Shown in pieces: positions 22,358 to 31,467 of a stretch of DNA of 64,000 nucleotides. The number at the start of each line of letters is the position of its first letter. The first letter of the stretch is position 1. The notes under the pieces were generated by a model, which saw nothing but the letters and a program-made list of their open reading frames with translations, ran no database searches and was not told the origin of the DNA. Source of the stretch: Limnobaculum xujianqingii (lineage in GTDB: Bacteria > Pseudomonadota > Gammaproteobacteria > Enterobacterales > Enterobacteriaceae); NCBI RefSeq assembly GCF_013394855.1, contig NZ_JABMLK010000002.1, positions 1,240,001 through 1,304,000 of the forward strand, in the 5' to 3' direction. A program made the translations under genes and the position numbers.

Positions 22358-22955
22358 CTTTCTTTCATTTGTGATGAATCACAAAGCTGTCTTTATCAAA
22401 CTCACTATCAGTACCTTGCTCTTTGGTGTTGGCTGGGTTGCCGGGGCGAAGGTATCTGCCATAGCTCATAACATGACGCTTAATGACTTACAGGCCAAAC
22501 ACGCAAAAGCTGAATTGCAATGGGAGTCTGAGCGGAAAGCCGCCGCAGAACGCCAAAATCGGGCGTTAGATGCTGCCGTTCAAAAGCAACAGAACGCCAC
22601 CACAGAAAGTCAGCGAATAACAGCACAACTGCTGGAGACACAACAGCAGTTATCAAAAACTGAACGTGAACTTAAAAAAAGGATTAATGATGCGACTAAA
22701 AGTGATGGGCGCAATTTTAATGGTATTGGCCCTTACAGCTTGCAACTCTACCGCGCCGCGCTCGGATATCCCATTGATAGTCGATGTTTGTCCGCCAATA
22801 CCAGCGGCGCTACTGATTCTGCCAGTGAAACCACCTGCCCCGGAGCCGGGTTATCACCAGAAGATATCCTCGATCATATCACCGACTACGGCACCTACTG
22901 CCGCACAATCGAAAAGCAATTAATCAGCATTGAAAGTTGGGAGCGCAATAAATGA
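22350..22955 (+). CDS. Rz-like inner-membrane spanin
   Basis: 201 residues starting at ATG 22350. One N-terminal membrane anchor (FIKLTISTLLFGVGWVAGA) is followed by a long periplasmic coiled coil (ESERKAAAERQNRALDAAVQ through QQQLSKTERELKKR) and a C-terminal globular part with Cys residues. This is the i-spanin pattern: it links to an outer-membrane partner and fuses the membranes at lysis. The partner is encoded entirely inside this gene in another frame. It overlaps the holin-like gene by eight bases. Confidence 0.85.
   Translation: MSSFLSFVMNHKAVFIKLTISTLLFGVGWVAGAKVSAIAHNMTLNDLQAKHAKAELQWESERKAAAERQNRALDAAVQKQQNATTESQRITAQLLETQQQLSKTERELKKRINDATKSDGRNFNGIGPYSLQLYRAALGYPIDSRCLSANTSGATDSASETTCPGAGLSPEDILDHITDYGTYCRTIEKQLISIESWERNK
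22687..22923 (+). CDS. Rz1-like outer-membrane spanin lipoprotein, embedded in Rz
   Basis: 78 residues in the +1 frame relative to Rz, fully inside it. The signal sequence MMRLKVMGAILMVLALTAC ends in a lipobox (L-T-A-C), followed by a short proline-rich periplasmic part (VKPPAPEPGY), as expected of an o-spanin. AAAAAGG lies just before the ATG. Nested Rz1 genes are well known in lambda; here the overlap is complete. Confidence 0.85.
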   Translation: MMRLKVMGAILMVLALTACNSTAPRSDIPLIVDVCPPIPAALLILPVKPPAPEPGYHQKISSIISPTTAPTAAQSKSN

Positions 22956-23206
22956 CTGTTGATATTGCATTTCAAATTGCGCTAGCGCTTGCCGGGGTGT
23001 TCGGTGGGATATGGGTTAAACGTTTACAGGATGATATTAGCCGACTACAGAACGAACAGCAGGCATTAAGAAAGGAACTCTACGAACGCTACCAGCTAAA
23101 AGAAGAAGCCCACAAAGACGTAGGCTCCATCAAAGAGTTAATCGGAGAGCTGAAACAGCAACTTAACCGCATTGACAGCAAACTCGACAGGAAAGCTGAT
23201 AAATGA
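22952..23206 (+). CDS. Small membrane/coiled-coil phage protein (DUF2730-like, Mu gp25 position)
   Basis: 84 residues: a hydrophobic N-terminal helix (VDIAFQIALALAGVFGGIWV) then a coiled coil to the end. Position after the spanins and before the terminase genes matches Mu gp25/26, whose roles are unclear. It overlaps both neighbours by a few bases. Confidence 0.7.
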   Translation: MTVDIAFQIALALAGVFGGIWVKRLQDDISRLQNEQQALRKELYERYQLKEEAHKDVGSIKELIGELKQQLNRIDSKLDRKADK

Positions 23207-23430
23207 GTAAAGCAAAAAAGACCAAGCGCTTAACCAGTCGGAGCACTGCCACAGAACTGGAAGAGTTACGAAGCATTAGCGCCCAATTAAACCGGATAGA
23301 AAGTCGTATTGACGCCATCCATCCGGCATCAGTGAAAAGCGGTACCATTGCCGGAGCTGTGGCGGGTGGTATGTCCGGCGGTCTGGTGTATGCCGCCATC
23401 GAAATTATTAAAACAATATTAAAGGTTTGA
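23203..23430 (+). CDS. Small phage protein of unknown function (Mu gp26 position)
   Basis: 75 residues: a basic, coiled-coil-like N-terminal half (TATELEELRSISAQLNRIES) and a C-terminal glycine-rich hydrophobic stretch (GTIAGAVAGGMSGGLVYAAI) that may enter the membrane. It starts in the stop codon region of the preceding gene. No function known to me. Confidence 0.65.
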   Translation: MSKAKKTKRLTSRSTATELEELRSISAQLNRIESRIDAIHPASVKSGTIAGAVAGGMSGGLVYAAIEIIKTILKV

Positions 23431-23434
23431 CGTA

Positions 23435-23962
23435 ATGGCGCACCCACGCGAAACAAGAGACAGGCTCCGCCGTTCCTATGTGTTTGATGGGTTATCAATG
23501 GAGATTGCCGCAGCACAACTGAGCGTTTCATTTGCAACGGCTCGCCGCTGGAAAAAAGATGCGCTCGACAAAGGGGACGATTGGGAGAAACAAAAGTCCG
23601 CGCACATGATGGCAGGAGGTGGGCTTGAGGATGTTTCGCGTTCACTGCTCTCCAATATGGTTATTCAGTTTAAAAGCACGATGGAAGCTATCAACGGCTT
23701 TGATATGTCTGTCATTGAGCCTGAAAAGCAAATGCCTTTGCTGGCAAAGCGCGTCGAAATGCTGGCAAGCCTCGCAGATGCTTATAACAAAAGCATATCA
23801 GCCAGTAAACGCCTGTTACCTGAAACCAGCCAGCTAGCCCTATCTCTGGAAGTTTTACAAAAGCTAGGTGTATTTATTTCAGAACACTACCCGCAGCATT
23901 TGCAAGCCTTCGCAGAAGTCCTAGAACCGTTCGGCGAGGTGATAGAGAAATCCTATGGATAA
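23435..23962 (+). CDS. DUF1804 protein, probable small terminase (Mu gp27)
   Basis: 175 residues. The N-terminus (RETRDRLRRSYVFDGLSMEIAA... SVSFATARRWKKDA) is a helix-turn-helix of the DUF1804 family, which occupies the small-terminase position in Mu-like phages. A helical oligomerisation region follows. It would recognise phage DNA at packaging initiation. Unusually, a PAPS-reductase-like gene rather than the large terminase comes next. Confidence 0.85.
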   Translation: MAHPRETRDRLRRSYVFDGLSMEIAAAQLSVSFATARRWKKDALDKGDDWEKQKSAHMMAGGGLEDVSRSLLSNMVIQFKSTMEAINGFDMSVIEPEKQMPLLAKRVEMLASLADAYNKSISASKRLLPETSQLALSLEVLQKLGVFISEHYPQHLQAFAEVLEPFGEVIEKSYG

Positions 23963-24734
23963 ATTTAACTATACCCCTGAACGATTAAATGTATTGTCAT
24001 CTGGAGGCGGTACACAAAGTAATGCGATTATATGCCTAATTCATGCTGGGGTACTGCCTAAGCCTGATATCATCGTAATGTCTGACACCATGCGCGAAGC
24101 GTCAAACGTCTTCACTTATCAGCGCGATCACATCGCGCCGTTATGCGATGAAATAGGCTTGGAATATGTAATTATCCCTAAGTCAGATTATGCCACCCAT
24201 GACTTATCTATATCTCCCGCACATGCGCCTTTACCGGGCTATTTCACCGAAATGAACGGCAGAAAAAAGACAGGTTATTGCTCTGGAAAACAACCGGCGT
24301 TTTGTTCGGACAAATGGAAAAAGGAAGTCATTCAACGCTATTTAAATCAACGCTATGGTGAGAAGTATTTAACCCGACGTGGTGTGGATATGTGGATCGG
24401 CATATCCGTTGATGAAGCAGCCCGCCGCGCAAAAACGACTAAGGGAAAATGGCGTCGCCGCTATCCACTCATTGAACTGAACATCACTCAACCGCAGTCA
24501 GTTAAACTGGTTGAGGATTACGGCTTACCAACGCCCCCACGCTCACTGTGTTGGATGTGTCCAAATCGGTCTGATGATATGTGGTTATGGATGCGAGACA
24601 ATGTCCCGGAGGATTTCGAACGCGCTTGCCTGCATGAGCGCGAGATTCAGAAAAACTGGCCTCATTTATGGCTCACAAAATATGGCGTTCCGCTTGCTAC
24701 TGCCCCGATATCGAATGGGGTAACTCATGGCTAA
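23955..24734 (+). CDS. PAPS reductase-like (adenine nucleotide alpha hydrolase) phage protein
   Basis: 259 residues. An ATP-pyrophosphatase P-loop variant, SSGGGTQSN (about residues 15-23), starts the fold; KTGYCSGKQPAFCSDKWKKE and a Cys pair in SLCWMCPNRSDDMW (C199, C202) follow, as in phosphoadenosine-phosphosulfate-reductase-family proteins of phages. Enzymes of this fold activate substrates with ATP in sulfur and nucleotide chemistry; related DndC acts in DNA phosphorothioation. The actual reaction is not known. It overlaps gp27 by eight bases and the large terminase by eight, so it is made with the packaging motor, and could modify phage DNA or a cofactor. Confidence 0.8.
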   Translation: MDKFNYTPERLNVLSSGGGTQSNAIICLIHAGVLPKPDIIVMSDTMREASNVFTYQRDHIAPLCDEIGLEYVIIPKSDYATHDLSISPAHAPLPGYFTEMNGRKKTGYCSGKQPAFCSDKWKKEVIQRYLNQRYGEKYLTRRGVDMWIGISVDEAARRAKTTKGKWRRRYPLIELNITQPQSVKLVEDYGLPTPPRSLCWMCPNRSDDMWLWMRDNVPEDFERACLHEREIQKNWPHLWLTKYGVPLATAPISNGVTHG

Positions 24735-26379
24735 GAAATTCTCTATCCGCGAATTTAAAAAGAATCTGGCGGAGTATGCCGCCAGCGTTCGTCGAACCAT
24801 TGAGGCTAATTGTGTAGGCTTTGACCCTGACCCGCTCGCAGTACAGGAGCGCCGGAAGTTAGTCAATGAACCGGACAGCGGCTATGAGTATTTCGTTAAT
24901 AACTACTTTCCACACTATGTCCGCCACACCGACAAAAGCGAACTACACAAGCACCTGTTTAAGCGACTGCCTGAAATTGTATGTCAGTTATTAGGCCAAA
25001 ATGATGCTATCGCCGCCCCGCGTGGTGAGGCAAAGTCAACGCTCGTCAGTCAATTATTTGTGCTCTGGTGCATCATTCGGGGGATAAAAAAATACCCGGT
25101 TATCATAATGGACAGCATCGACCAAGCTTACCCTATGCTAGAAGCCATCAAAGCCGAGATTGAATTTAACCCACGAATAGCAATGGATTTCCCCGAGATT
25201 GCCGGAGGGGGGCGCGTATGGCAAGCCGGAACCATTGTGACCCGAAATGATGTTAAGGTCACTGTTGCGGGTAGTGGTAAGAAATTGCGGGGGCTTCGTC
25301 ATGGTGCTTATCGTCCAGACTTGGTGGTGCTGGATGATATCGAAAACGACGAACAGGTCAGAAACCCGGAGCAGCGCGAGAAGCTGGAAAACTGGTTGAA
25401 AAAAACCGTGATGCCGTTGGGAGCCGCAGGGGGCAAGCTTGATATCGTCTATATCGGAACTATCCTGCATTACGATTCCGTATTAGCCCGGACGCAGAAA
25501 AACCCACTTTGGAAAACAGCCAAGTTTCAGGCCGTTATTGACTGGCCCGATAGTATGGATTTGTGGGATAAGTGGGAAGAAATACTCCGCAATGACAGCC
25601 CGGAAGCGGCAGAACTGTTTTATAAACAGAACGAAAATGACATGCTCAAAGGTTCCCGCGTTAGTTGGGCGGCTCGTCCGCTGTATGCCCTGATGTTGAT
25701 CCGCGTTCGGGATGGTCATTCAACCTTTGACAGTGAGTATCAAAACGACCCGGTATCCGGCGAAGATGCCATCTTTAAAGGTTGCATTAACTTTTGGATT
25801 AACCGTTTAGCCGAGTGGGTTTTCTATGGTGCCGCAGATCCAAGTTTAGGGTTGAAAGGCGCGGGTCGTGACCCGTCAGCGTTACTTGGGGGAATGAATC
25901 GGACAACCGGCATTCTGGACGTTGTTGAAGCCTCAATTAGAAAGCGGCTCCCGGACAGGATTATTGAAGATATCATCACGTTTCAACTTGAATACGGTTG
26001 CGTCTTATGGGTTATTGAAACCGTACAGTTTCAGGAATTTTTAAGAACGGAACTGGTTAAACGCTCCGCAGAACGCGGCATCCCCGTACCGGCTCGGGCT
26101 GTAATACCGCACACAGACAAAATATTGCGAATTGAATCCCTTCAACCGCATATGGCAAACAGCTTGATCCGTCTCCATCCATCACAAAAGACATTAATTA
26201 GCCAGCTTGAGCATTTCCCCAAGGCCGATCACGATGACGGGCCAGACGCCCTGCATATGCTGTGGGCGGCGGCGCAATCAGGCATCGGCGGTCAGTTCAA
26301 ATACACGCGTGTACCCGGCAAACGCGGCTCGCGATTCGGCTCTAAGGGGGCTGGTAAATCATGGCAGTATCTAAGATAG
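24727..26379 (+). CDS. Large terminase subunit (Mu gp28)
   Basis: 550 residues. The N-terminal ATPase has a Walker A-like AAPRGEAKSTLVSQ (about residue 97), Walker B LVVLDDIEND (about residue 200) and a following motif VYIGTILHYDS. The C-terminal RNase H-like nuclease has Asp residues in YGAADPSLG, WVIETVQFQEF and HDDGPDALHM. It drives headful packaging of transposed phage DNA with flanking host DNA. It overlaps its neighbours on both sides. Confidence 0.93.
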   Translation: MAKKFSIREFKKNLAEYAASVRRTIEANCVGFDPDPLAVQERRKLVNEPDSGYEYFVNNYFPHYVRHTDKSELHKHLFKRLPEIVCQLLGQNDAIAAPRGEAKSTLVSQLFVLWCIIRGIKKYPVIIMDSIDQAYPMLEAIKAEIEFNPRIAMDFPEIAGGGRVWQAGTIVTRNDVKVTVAGSGKKLRGLRHGAYRPDLVVLDDIENDEQVRNPEQREKLENWLKKTVMPLGAAGGKLDIVYIGTILHYDSVLARTQKNPLWKTAKFQAVIDWPDSMDLWDKWEEILRNDSPEAAELFYKQNENDMLKGSRVSWAARPLYALMLIRVRDGHSTFDSEYQNDPVSGEDAIFKGCINFWINRLAEWVFYGAADPSLGLKGAGRDPSALLGGMNRTTGILDVVEASIRKRLPDRIIEDIITFQLEYGCVLWVIETVQFQEFLRTELVKRSAERGIPVPARAVIPHTDKILRIESLQPHMANSLIRLHPSQKTLISQLEHFPKADHDDGPDALHMLWAAAQSGIGGQFKYTRVPGKRGSRFGSKGAGKSWQYLR

Positions 26380-27929
26380 TGGATGCTAACGGGCGTCCGT
26401 TCACCAAAAAGGATTTAAAGAAAACACAGACGGCAGAAATTGCCGGGCTGCGTCATTCGTTCACCGAGCACCCCTCAAAGGGACTGTCGCTGCAAAAGCT
26501 GGCCCGCATCATGGAATCCGCAGAGCAAGGCGACCTAGCAGCACAGGCAAGCTTATTTAACGATATGCTGGAGCGTGACGGTCATATCTTTTCAGAAATG
26601 CAAAAACGCAAAAATGCATTGTTAAAACTGGATTGGAATATTAATCCCCCCGAAGATGCAACCCCGACGGAGAAGACGTTTGCAGCAAAAGTCGCGAAAT
26701 GGTTTAAATCAATTCCTGATTTTGAAGACGTTATCTTAAATGCGTTGGATGCTATCGGTCATGGTTTTTCCGCACAAGAAATTGAATGGGAACAGTATCA
26801 GGGCGACTGGCTACCAAAGAAACTGCATTACAGAAAACAGACATACTTTAAAACCACCACGGAAGACGGCAACACTTTACTATTAAATGACTCGATTGAA
26901 GGTTCCCCGCTATGGCCTTTTAAATGGTTTGTCCATAAGCACAACGCAAAATCGGGCGATATTGCAGAGTCAGGGTTTGTCCGAGCGCTAGTGTGGCCTT
27001 ACCTGTTTAAGAATTTCGCTATCCGTGATTTAGCCGAGTTTCTCGAAATTTACGGCCTCCCGGCCAGAATCGGAACCTATCTTCAAGGCGCTACCGAAGA
27101 AGAGAAAGACGCGCTACTCGAAGCGCTGGTTACATTGGGCCATGATGCCGCCGGGATTATTCCTTCCGGGACGGAAATAGAGTTTCAATCCGCCGCCGAG
27201 GGACAAGCGGCAAACTACGAAGTCATGATTAATTGGTGTGAGCGAACACAATCAAAAATCATTCTTGGTGCAACGCTCACCAGTCAGGCCGATTCACGCT
27301 CAAACACGAACGCCCTTGGCAATGTGCATAACGAGGTCAGGCATGACCTGACGGTCGCCGATGCCTGCCAGTTGGAAAGCACGTTCCGTGAACTAATCTT
27401 GATGTTATGTCAGCTTAATTGTGGTGAGGACTTCGACGAACGTCGGTTGCCCCGGTTTGTTTTCGACACACGAGAGATTGCCGACTTAGTAAAACTCGCG
27501 GACAGTGTGTCGAAACTGGTTGACGCCGGGGTCGATACAATCCCGGTATCATGGGTGCATGAAAAAACCGGTATTCCTCTACCTAAAGACGGTGAACCAA
27601 CATTAAAACGACGGGATACTATCAATCCGGTTGCGTTATCCCAACGATATAAATCGTTTGCAGCACTCAGCCAGAAAGCCGACGACGATATCGATCAGGC
27701 ACAATCCGTGCTTGATGATGCACCGGCGGCCCCTGATGCTGTTAATCAGGCTATGTTAAAGCTGATTGCACCAATGGTCACAGCATTGCAACAGGGACAA
27801 ACGCCGGACGAAGCGCTCGACATTATCGCCGCCAGCTACCCGTTATTGGATGACAAAGAGCAACAACAACTACTGATGCAAGCCATCTTTGTTGCTGATG
27901 TATGGGGGCGGCTCAATGCCAACAGCTAA
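26361..27929 (+). CDS. Portal protein (DUF935, Mu gp29)
   Basis: 522 residues of the Mu gp29/DUF935 portal family. Blocks typical of the family are FNDMLERDGHIFSEMQKRK, LDAIGHGFSAQEIEWE, WPYLFKNFAIRDLAEFLEIYGLP, LGATLTSQADSRSNTNALGNVH and VHEKTGIPLPKDGE. Twelve copies form the head vertex through which DNA passes. It starts inside the terminase gene and ends inside gp30. Confidence 0.93.
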   Translation: MAVSKIVDANGRPFTKKDLKKTQTAEIAGLRHSFTEHPSKGLSLQKLARIMESAEQGDLAAQASLFNDMLERDGHIFSEMQKRKNALLKLDWNINPPEDATPTEKTFAAKVAKWFKSIPDFEDVILNALDAIGHGFSAQEIEWEQYQGDWLPKKLHYRKQTYFKTTTEDGNTLLLNDSIEGSPLWPFKWFVHKHNAKSGDIAESGFVRALVWPYLFKNFAIRDLAEFLEIYGLPARIGTYLQGATEEEKDALLEALVTLGHDAAGIIPSGTEIEFQSAAEGQAANYEVMINWCERTQSKIILGATLTSQADSRSNTNALGNVHNEVRHDLTVADACQLESTFRELILMLCQLNCGEDFDERRLPRFVFDTREIADLVKLADSVSKLVDAGVDTIPVSWVHEKTGIPLPKDGEPTLKRRDTINPVALSQRYKSFAALSQKADDDIDQAQSVLDDAPAAPDAVNQAMLKLIAPMVTALQQGQTPDEALDIIAASYPLLDDKEQQQLLMQAIFVADVWGRLNANS

Positions 27930-29237
27930 CGGCGTTGATTTAAGCTACGTAATCGGCGTGCCGCCCGCAAAGGCTATCGAATATTTCGAATCAAAAGGCT
28001 ATGCGGTTGGTTTCAACTGGCATGATGTCGAAGCCAGCGCCCACGCAAGCGCCTTCACGGTTGCCGGAATCCTCAAGCAAGATATTTTAGAGGATATCCG
28101 AAACTCATTAAACGAGCACCTAAAGAACGGCGGCACGTACAGTGATTTTCAAAAACAAATTATCCCCATTCTTGAGAAAAAAGGCTGGTTGGGTTCGGGG
28201 CTGGTTGCCGATAGCGACGGCGTGTTGCAAGGTAAGCGCATACAGCCGCGCCGATTAGAAACTATTTATCGAACCAATATGCAGGCGGCCTATAATGCCG
28301 GGCGTTATCAGGAACAATTATCCAATAAGGACAGTCGCCCTTATCTGGAACGTGTCGCCATTGCAGAACGCGCCCGGCGCACCTGTCGCTAAATGGTTTT
28401 ATTGCTCACATTGACGACCCTATATGGGCCATTCTTTATCCCCCCGATGGTTATCGCTGCCGCTGTCGTTGCCGTGCTCGCTCGGGTCGTGACGTCGAGC
28501 GCTTGGGGCTAACGGTACAATCCAGTGAGGGACTATTGGTGGAGGTGTCGCAACCGTGGGGAAATGGTGAAACGCGCACCGTTACCGCGTTTAAAAATCC
28601 GCATGATGGCAAACTGTACACGCCGGACGCGGGATTTGGTCACAATCCCGGACAAGGCTATCTGTCATCATTGGGACAGCGTCTGCTTGATCGTGCCACC
28701 GTCGCAGATGTCCGCCTTGCCTCAACGGCGGTCAATGAAACACTGAAAAACCCGGCGTTATTAAACGCTGTTTCAAAGGATGTTAAAACGTTTATTGATA
28801 ATACGTTAATCAATAAGCAAGCCAAAGGAATGCAACGCCATGTCGGAGCGCTCCCAGCCTCAACACTCGACCGATTATCCGAAAAAGGATTACATCCTGA
28901 ATCAGCCGTTATCACCCTGACGGATAATCATTTGTTAGAAGCTCAAGCGGGGTCAGCCAGTTTGCCTGCGACATTCTGGCAACAATTACCCGCACATGTG
29001 CATAAGCCGTCAGCAATATTATTTGACACACAACAGGAAACCCCAAAGTTGCTGTATGTTTTTGATATCGATGATGCCCCCGGAAAACATGTATTGTCAG
29101 TTGCAACCCGCTTTAAAAAGCGCGACACACCTCAAGTGAAATCAGACAGCCGGGCAAATCCTATCACTCATGCAGAAACCCTACCCGATGCCGGGACGTT
29201 ACGTGGCTATGAAATTTTATTTGGTGAGGTGAAATAG
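27916..29237 (+). pseudogene. Head morphogenesis protein F (Mu gp30), frameshifted
   Basis: The frame from ATG 27916 encodes the N-terminal part (YVIGVPPAKAIEYFESKGY, RRLETIYRTNMQAAYNAGRY) and stops at 28392. The expected continuation (TRPAHLSLNG, then AHIDDPIWAILYPPDGYRC) is found in the -1 frame, continuous to 29237. The switch falls at about 28365-28380. Total length is 1322 bases, one short of 441 codons, so a single missing base explains it. F is a minor head protein needed for capsid assembly. Damage or a sequencing error are both possible; nothing suggests programmed shifting. Confidence 0.88.
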
Positions 29238-29714
29238 ATGGTCAGGATTGTTATTGATATCACCCGTGCTGAAAGTGCCTTAAACGATGTGCTCGACAGC
29301 CTCGAACACAGGGAACCGTTGATGCGGGAAATTAGCGGCATCATGGCGGATGCAGTGGAAGAAAATTTCGCACAGGAAGGCCGTCCCAAATGGCTACCAA
29401 TAAAGCGGGACGGAAAAATCTTACAGGATAAGGGGCATCTTGCATCCAGCATCACACCGTTTTCTGATAATGATACAGCGGGTGCGGGGTCTAACTTGAA
29501 ATATGCAGCAATACAGAATAACGGTGGCACTACTCGCCCACACGTTATCCGCCCCCGAAATAAAAAGGCGTTGGCATTTGGTGGGCGCTTTGCTAAAAAA
29601 GTTAATCATCCGGGGTCAAAGATTCCGGCCCGAACGTTCTTGAGTTTAATGGATGATGATTACGACGAAATAGAAAACACCGGGATAGATTATTTATCCC
29701 GGCCTTTTGATTAA
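29238..29714 (+). CDS. Phage virion morphogenesis protein G (Mu gp31)
   Basis: 158 residues of the virion morphogenesis family: opening MVRIVIDITRAESALNDVL, MREISGIMADAVEENFAQEG, the family landmark WLPI, and KYAAIQNNGGTTRPHVIRPR near the middle. In Mu, G helps head-tail assembly. It follows gp30 directly and is ended by an intrinsic terminator. Confidence 0.9.
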   Translation: MVRIVIDITRAESALNDVLDSLEHREPLMREISGIMADAVEENFAQEGRPKWLPIKRDGKILQDKGHLASSITPFSDNDTAGAGSNLKYAAIQNNGGTTRPHVIRPRNKKALAFGGRFAKKVNHPGSKIPARTFLSLMDDDYDEIENTGIDYLSRPFD

Positions 29715-29717
29715 ATG

Positions 29718-29751
29718 AAAAACGCGCTGCAATTATCGTAGCGCGTTTTTT
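29718..29751 (+). terminator. Intrinsic terminator before the head operon
   Basis: AACGCGCT (29721-29728) pairs with AGCGCGTT (29740-29747), with possible further pairs into the loop, followed by TTTTT. It separates the lysis/packaging unit from the next late unit. Between it and the protease gene (29752-29939) there is no gene, only the late promoter. Confidence 0.85.
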
Positions 29752-29886
29752 ATGACAATTTGGTAGCGTTACATAGTCCACCCCACAATAAATCCTCCTG
29801 AGAGTTTTTAAACGACGTTTAAACGCGGTTGCAATGTCTCGTTTGAATGTGCAAGATAGATTTAATCATTTCCCCTCTTATAACAC

Positions 29887-29933
29887 CCCCTGAACCCCAT
29901 CACGCCGCCGCCGTTTAATCGGGCTGTCATCAT
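29887..29933 (+). promoter_or_regulatory. Late-promoter motif, copy 2 (head operon)
   Basis: CCCCTGAACCCCATCA (29887-29902), 25 bases, then a -10-like CATCAT (29928-29933). The start of transcription should be at about 29940, which is the ATG of the protease gene, so the mRNA would be leaderless or nearly so. This position equals the Mu I-gene late promoter. Confidence 0.75.
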
Positions 29934-29939
29934 GCCCGA

Positions 29940-31070
29940 ATGAAACTAAAAATCGCCGCATTAACATTCGAACTTCAAGACGCCGGTAACACCATTCAAT
30001 TACTCCCGGCGGGTAAGTTTCGCGCCACTGATGGTCGCCCGTTTGAGTGCGACGATTGGTTTATCGATGCCGATATCGCCGCAAGCTTGATTGCAAAAGC
30101 ACAGGCAAAAGCGAATCGCCTCCCCATTGATTACGAACACCAGACATTAAAATCCGCGCAGAACGGCAAACCGGCCCCGGCTGCGGGTTGGTTTAAGCAG
30201 ATGGAATGGCGCGACGTTGTTGGCTTATTTGCTATTGACGTGGACTGGACAGCCGATGCCGCAAAAATGATTGCGGCAAAAGAGTATCGCTATATATCAG
30301 CGGTATTTATCTATGACAAAACCACCGGGCGAGTAATTGAGGTGTTACATGCTGCCCTGACCAATACCCCCGCTCTTGATGGCATGGAAGAAGTAACCCT
30401 CGCGGCGGCGTCTTATGCTGCGGGCTACCTTGCCGACTTATCCCGAAACCCACAACTTAACATTGAGGATACAACCGCAATGGAAGACTTACTCGAACAG
30501 CTCCGCTGGATGCTGAACTTGCCCCTGTCCGCGACACTGGAAGAGGTAAAAGCAGAGCTGCAAAAGCTGATTGATAAACTTACTGACGGCGCAGGCACCA
30601 CGGCTGCAAGCGTTAATTTAATCACTTTGTTACAAGAGAAAGAGCAAAAAATCACAGCGCTTTCTCAGCAAACAACCGCGTTAGCCTCGCAGGTTGCCAC
30701 GCTATCAACCAACGTCCCACAAGACGTCGTTATTAAGCTGCAACATGAAGTTGCCGACCTGAAAGCCGATCGCGAAAAGCGCGCAAAGGATGAAATGGAA
30801 AGCGCGATTGTAGCGGCATTATCTGACGGACGCTTAACTAAGGCGCTGGAACCGTGGGCGCGTGATACTGCAAAAACCAATCCGGATGCGGTGAAATCCT
30901 TCCTCGCCTCTGCCAAGCCGATTGCATCACTTAATCAGATGCAAACTGACGGTAAAGATTTTGCTCAGTCAGATAAAACCTACGGGCTGGACGCTGACGC
31001 GCTGGCGATGTGCGCCACCTTAGGCGTTAGCCCTGAAGAGTTCGCCGCAACCATGAAGGGGGATGCGTAA
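29940..31070 (+). CDS. Head maturation protease/scaffold I (Mu gp32)
   Basis: 376 residues of the Mu I family: an N-terminal protease (LPIDYEHQTLKSAQNGKPAPAAGW, SAVFIYDKTTGRVIEVLHAALTNTPAL) and a C-terminal scaffold with long helices (VATLSTNVPQDVVIKLQHEV). In Mu an internal start makes the scaffold Z from the same frame; internal ATG codons around residue 181 could do that here. No Shine-Dalgarno precedes ATG 29940, fitting a leaderless transcript. It overlaps the next gene by one base. Confidence 0.9.
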   Translation: MKLKIAALTFELQDAGNTIQLLPAGKFRATDGRPFECDDWFIDADIAASLIAKAQAKANRLPIDYEHQTLKSAQNGKPAPAAGWFKQMEWRDVVGLFAIDVDWTADAAKMIAAKEYRYISAVFIYDKTTGRVIEVLHAALTNTPALDGMEEVTLAAASYAAGYLADLSRNPQLNIEDTTAMEDLLEQLRWMLNLPLSATLEEVKAELQKLIDKLTDGAGTTAASVNLITLLQEKEQKITALSQQTTALASQVATLSTNVPQDVVIKLQHEVADLKADREKRAKDEMESAIVAALSDGRLTKALEPWARDTAKTNPDAVKSFLASAKPIASLNQMQTDGKDFAQSDKTYGLDADALAMCATLGVSPEEFAATMKGDA

Positions 31071-31450
31071 TGGATAGAAAAACCAGCTACCGGGATGGAG
31101 AAATTATTCCGGTTCAAATTGCCGCGAACACGGTTATTTATGCCGGGAATATGGTTTGCACAAACGCTGCCGGATTTGCTGTTCTGGCAAGTACTACAAC
31201 GGGCCTGACAACCGTTGGCATGGCAACAGAATTTATTGATAACCGTGGCGGTGCAAACGGTGATGCTTTTGTCCTTGTGCGTCGGGGTAAAGCCTTCAAC
31301 TTTGCGAATAGTTCATCCGCCCCGGTATCGCAAGCCCTTGTCGGCAAGTCATGTTATGTCGCGGATAGTCAGACTGTCGCGGCAACGGGAGATATTGTCG
31401 CCGGGAAAGTGCTTTTTATCGATGCTGACGGCATTTGGGTTGAGATTTAA
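31070..31450 (+). CDS. Head decoration-like protein (Mu gp33 position)
   Basis: 126 residues with an all-beta pattern, AANTVIYAGNMVCTNAAGFAV and DAFVLVRRGKAFNF, ending in a strand (VLFIDADGIWVEI). Size, fold type and place between protease and capsid suggest a decoration or capsid-stabilising protein. It starts one base inside the protease stop. Confidence 0.75.
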   Translation: MDRKTSYRDGEIIPVQIAANTVIYAGNMVCTNAAGFAVLASTTTGLTTVGMATEFIDNRGGANGDAFVLVRRGKAFNFANSSSAPVSQALVGKSCYVADSQTVAATGDIVAGKVLFIDADGIWVEI

Positions 31451-31467
31451 CAACGGAGAAATGAACT

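Noticed and set aside
28503..29237. A separate 244-codon phage gene after gp30
   Set aside because: It is the C-terminal part of gene F continuing across a one-base frameshift; upstream residues in the same frame match the family.
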